The notes beneath the pieces are model-generated. The model made no database searches. It was not told the origin of the DNA and saw nothing but the letters and a program-made list of their open reading frames with translations. From Bacteroidota bacterium (GTDB lineage Bacteria; Bacteroidota; Bacteroidia; Bacteroidales; JAAUTT01), in assembly GCA_021779665.1 (NCBI GenBank), contig JAJYAG010000057.1, positions 1 to 35,142 on the forward strand: a stretch of DNA of 35,142 nucleotides, given 5' to 3'. This document shows, piece after piece, positions 32,848 to 35,142 of this stretch. The position numbers and the translations under genes were made by a program. The first letter of the stretch is position 1. Every line of letters begins with the position of its first letter.

Positions 32848-34982
32848 TGAAGCCTGATTTTAGTAAAATAAACATAAAAACGGCCGGAAGCAATGCTGCA
32901 AGAGTTGCTGCTGAGTCGACCTGGACAACACCGGAGCTTATTCCGGTGAAGCCCGCTTATACTGCTGAGGATCTGCTCGGAATGGAACACCTGAACTATG
33001 CGGCAGGTATTGCTCCTTTCTTACGTGGCCCTTACAGTACCATGTATGTAATGCAACCCTGGACAATCCGTCAGTATGCCGGGTTCTCCACAGCCGAAGA
33101 ATCGAATGCTTTCTATCGCCGTAACCTGGCCTCCGGTCAGAAAGGTCTTTCCGTAGCATTCGACCTTGCCACGCACCGCGGCTACGACTCCGATCACGAA
33201 CGTGTAATCGGCGACGTAGGTAAAGCCGGTGTGGCCATCGACTCCATCCTCGACATGAAGGTATTATTCGATGCTATTCCTCTCAACAAAATGTCGGTTT
33301 CCATGACCATGAACGGAGCCGTTCTTCCCATTATGGCTTTCTACATTGTAGCTGCTCTCGAGCAGGGCGCCAAACTGGAAGAGCTTAGCGGAACCATCCA
33401 GAACGACATTCTGAAGGAATTCATGGTTCGTAACACCTACATCTATCCTCCCGAAATGAGTATGCGGATTATCGGCGACATTTTCGAGTACACTTCGAAG
33501 TACATGCCTAAGTTCAACAGCATCTCCATCTCGGGTTACCACATGCAGGAAGCCGGCGCCACTGCCGACATCGAACTTGCTTACACCCTCGCCGACGGTC
33601 TGGAATATCTCCGTACCGGAACCCGCGCAGGATTGAGCATCGATGCTTTTGCGCCGCGTCTGTCGTTCTTCTGGGCTATTGGTATGAACCACTTCATGGA
33701 AATCGCCAAAATGCGTGCAGCTCGTCTGCTCTGGGCTAAAATCGTGAAGAAATTCGAGCCAAAGTCAGAAAAATCAATGGCTTTGCGTACCCATTCGCAA
33801 ACATCCGGTTGGAGCTTAACTGAACAGGATCCGTTCAACAACGTGGCTCGTACCTGTATCGAAGCTATGGCTGCTGCCTTGGGACATACCCAGTCGCTCC
33901 ACACCAACGCTTTGGACGAAGCTATTGCATTACCAACCGATTTTTCGGCACGTATTGCACGTAACACCCAGATCTACATTCAGGAAGAAACCAATGTTAC
34001 CAAGGCTGTTGACCCATGGGCAGGTTCGTACTATGTAGAAGCTTTGACCAAGGAACTTGCTGACAAAGCATGGAAACTGATCGAAGAAGTGGAAGAACTT
34101 GGTGGTATGTCGAAAGCTGTTGAGACCGGTATTCCAAAGATGCGTATTGAAGAAGCTGCAGCCCGCAAGCAGGGTCGTATCGACAGCGGTCGCGATACCA
34201 TTGTTGGTGTTAACAAATACCGTCTGGATAAAGAAGATCCCCTCGAAATTCTCGAGGTTGACAATACTGCGGTTCGCGAATCGCAGATCAAACGCTTACA
34301 AAAACTGAGAGCTGAAAGAAATAACGCCGAAGTTCAGGCTGCACTCGAAGCCATCACCGAAGCTGCACGCAGCGGGAAAGGTAACCTGCTCGAGCTTGCC
34401 GTTGATGCTGCCCAGAAACGTGCTTCACTTGGTGAAATTTCCGACGCTATCGAAAAAGTTGCAGGGAGATATAAAGCTGTGATACGTTCTATTTCCGGCG
34501 TTTACGCCAGCGAATCGGCAAATGACGACGACTTCAAAACTGCTCGTCAGCTTTGCGAACAATTTGCCAAAATGGTAGGCCGCCAGCCACGTATTATGGT
34601 GGCCAAAATGGGTCAGGACGGTCACGACCGTGGTGCCAAGGTAGTGTCAACCGGTTATGCCGATTTAGGCTTCGACGTAGACATCGGTCCTTTGTTCCAG
34701 ACTCCGGCCGAAGCTGCCAAACAAGCCGTTGAAAACGACGTGCATGTATTAGGCGTTTCGTCGCTGGCAGCCGGTCACAAGACCCTGGTTCCTGCCGTAA
34801 TGGAAGAGCTGAAAAAACTTGGCCGCGAGGACATCATGGTAATTGCCGGTGGTGTTATCCCTGCCCAGGACTACGACTTCCTTTACAAAGCTGGTGTTGT
34901 AGCCATCTTTGGTCCTGGCACTTCGGTAGCCAAAGCTGGTAGAAAAATCCTCGAAGTTTTGATTGAAGCTTATAAGGAATAG
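32847..34982 (+). CDS. mutB: Methylmalonyl-CoA mutase large (alpha, catalytic) subunit
   Basis: A 711-residue MutB protein. The N-terminal substrate-binding barrel shows [39 protein letters not shown] and [20 protein letters not shown], all strongly conserved in catalytic mutases. The C-terminal cobalamin domain has the DxHxxG motif at Asp591-Gly596 ([12 protein letters not shown]), whose His593 is the lower axial cobalt ligand, and [12 protein letters not shown]. Length is normal. Translationally coupled to mutA. No meaB-type chaperone gene is present before the window ends. Together with the fumarase the operon fits a succinate-to-propionate pathway or propionate/odd-chain assimilation; direction is not visible. 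Codon use is strongly biased, as in highly expressed genes. Confidence 0.96.
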   Translation: MKPDFSKINIKTAGSNAARVAAESTWTTPELIPVKPAYTAEDLLGMEHLNYAAGIAPFLRGPYSTMYVMQPWTIRQYAGFSTAEESNAFYRRNLASGQKGLSVAFDLATHRGYDSDHERVIGDVGKAGVAIDSILDMKVLFDAIPLNKMSVSMTMNGAVLPIMAFYIVAALEQGAKLEELSGTIQNDILKEFMVRNTYIYPPEMSMRIIGDIFEYTSKYMPKFNSISISGYHMQEAGATADIELAYTLADGLEYLRTGTRAGLSIDAFAPRLSFFWAIGMNHFMEIAKMRAARLLWAKIVKKFEPKSEKSMALRTHSQTSGWSLTEQDPFNNVARTCIEAMAAALGHTQSLHTNALDEAIALPTDFSARIARNTQIYIQEETNVTKAVDPWAGSYYVEALTKELADKAWKLIEEVEELGGMSKAVETGIPKMRIEEAAARKQGRIDSGRDTIVGVNKYRLDKEDPLEILEVDNTAVRESQIKRLQKLRAERNNAEVQAALEAITEAARSGKGNLLELAVDAAQKRASLGEISDAIEKVAGRYKAVIRSISGVYASESANDDDFKTARQLCEQFAKMVGRQPRIMVAKMGQDGHDRGAKVVSTGYADLGFDVDIGPLFQTPAEAAKQAVENDVHVLGVSSLAAGHKTLVPAVMEELKKLGREDIMVIAGGVIPAQDYDFLYKAGVVAIFGPGTSVAKAGRKILEVLIEAYKE

Positions 34983-34994
34983 ATATTTCCCAAG

Positions 34995-35027
34995 AGACCT
35001 GTCAGGTTTTCAAAACCTGACAGGTCT
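34995..35027. repeat. 33-base near-perfect palindrome after mutB
   Basis: Perfect 16-base arms, AGACCTGTCAGGTTTT (34995-35010) and its reverse complement (35012-35027), around a single C. Each arm itself contains the ACCTGTCAGGT/ACCTGACAGGT inner symmetry. It looks like a dispersed intergenic palindrome common in Bacteroidota. Confidence 0.85.
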
Positions 35028-35035
35028 ATGGAGTT

Positions 35036-35069
35036 AAAAAAAGCCGCTCAGGAATGGGCGGCTTTTTTT
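35036..35069 (+). terminator. Intrinsic terminator of mutAB
   Basis: Stem AAAAAAAGCCGCTCA (35036-35050) with TGGGCGGCTTTTTTT (35055-35069), one G-T pair, a GGAA (GNRA) tetraloop and a run of seven T. Confidence 0.93.
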
Positions 35070-35116
35070 ATTGATATGTGGATCTTATTAATCATTGGTG
35101 TCCTGTTAAAATTAAA

Positions 35117-35142
35117 AGATTTCTCCCTGCGGTCGAAATGAC
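35117..35142. repeat. Likely dispersed repeat, cut by the window end
   Basis: The last bases, AGATTTCTCCCTGCGGTCGA and the following AATGAC, resemble a motif often found as one arm of dispersed inverted repeats in Bacteroidota. Its partner arm would lie outside, so only the resemblance can be stated. Confidence 0.35.

Noticed and set aside
35070-35142. Possible insertion-sequence end at the right border
   Set aside because: Only a short terminal stretch is visible, with no transposase frame and no matching inverted repeat inside the window.

Overview
The window looks like a chromosomal piece of a Bacteroidota bacterium, probably an anaerobic or facultative member of the Bacteroidales/Marinilabiliales side. 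The signs are a giant secreted PKD-repeat protein with a type IX secretion C-terminal sorting domain, -7 promoter boxes of the TAnnTTTG type, a split methylmalonyl-CoA mutase (mutA/mutB), a class I iron-sulfur fumarase, and dispersed palindromic repeats of the kind common in this phylum. No rRNA, tRNA, CRISPR array, prophage or transposase gene was seen.

Layout. 1-223: 3' end of prfB (release factor 2), with an in-frame TAG right at the window edge. 225-667 (minus): a hicB-hicA toxin-antitoxin pair abutting prfB tail to tail. 728-2491 (minus): a metallo-beta-lactamase-fold hydrolase and a Tat-exported sugar-isomerase-like TIM barrel. 2583-8680 (plus): a VIT/von Willebrand A protein behind an unusual promoter region (three 9-bp direct repeats, a near-canonical -35/-10 pair and a strong Shine-Dalgarno), a REP-like palindromic element, then a lipoprotein with clan CD peptidase-like His/Cys signatures directly followed by a class A penicillin-binding protein. 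8740-9957 (minus): an Fsr-type MFS exporter. 10119-11756: an ABC-F ATPase. 11913-13541: class I fumarase. 13676-14357: an AT-rich two-gene module (GNAT-like protein plus a 49-residue charged protein) bracketed by two look-alike terminator hairpins. 14476-16698 (minus): an SPFH/GYF_2 protein and a double zinc-ribbon membrane protein. 16790-20284 (minus): a TldD/TldE-like pair, both with export signals. 20481-20996: an exported pyridoxamine-phosphate-oxidase-like protein. 21322-22233 (minus): RarD-type transporter. 22377-23315: glycosyltransferase family 9. 23398-30624 (minus): a 2408-residue PKD surface protein. 30970-34982: mutA-mutB, followed by a palindrome and a strong terminator.

Functionally the window mixes central metabolism (fumarase and methylmalonyl-CoA mutase, both on the route linking fumarate/succinate to propionyl-CoA) with envelope genes: peptidoglycan synthesis, LPS-type glycosyl transfer, surface adhesion/display, an SPFH membrane-stress pair, and an apparently periplasmic TldD/E protease. 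The most unusual points are the exported TldD/TldE pair, the clan CD-like lipoprotein coupled to the penicillin-binding protein, the LytTR-like operator before the VIT/vWA gene, the five-cysteine insertion in MutA, and the four-unit higher-order repeat inside the giant PKD protein. Family assignments come from recognising motifs by eye; no database search was run.
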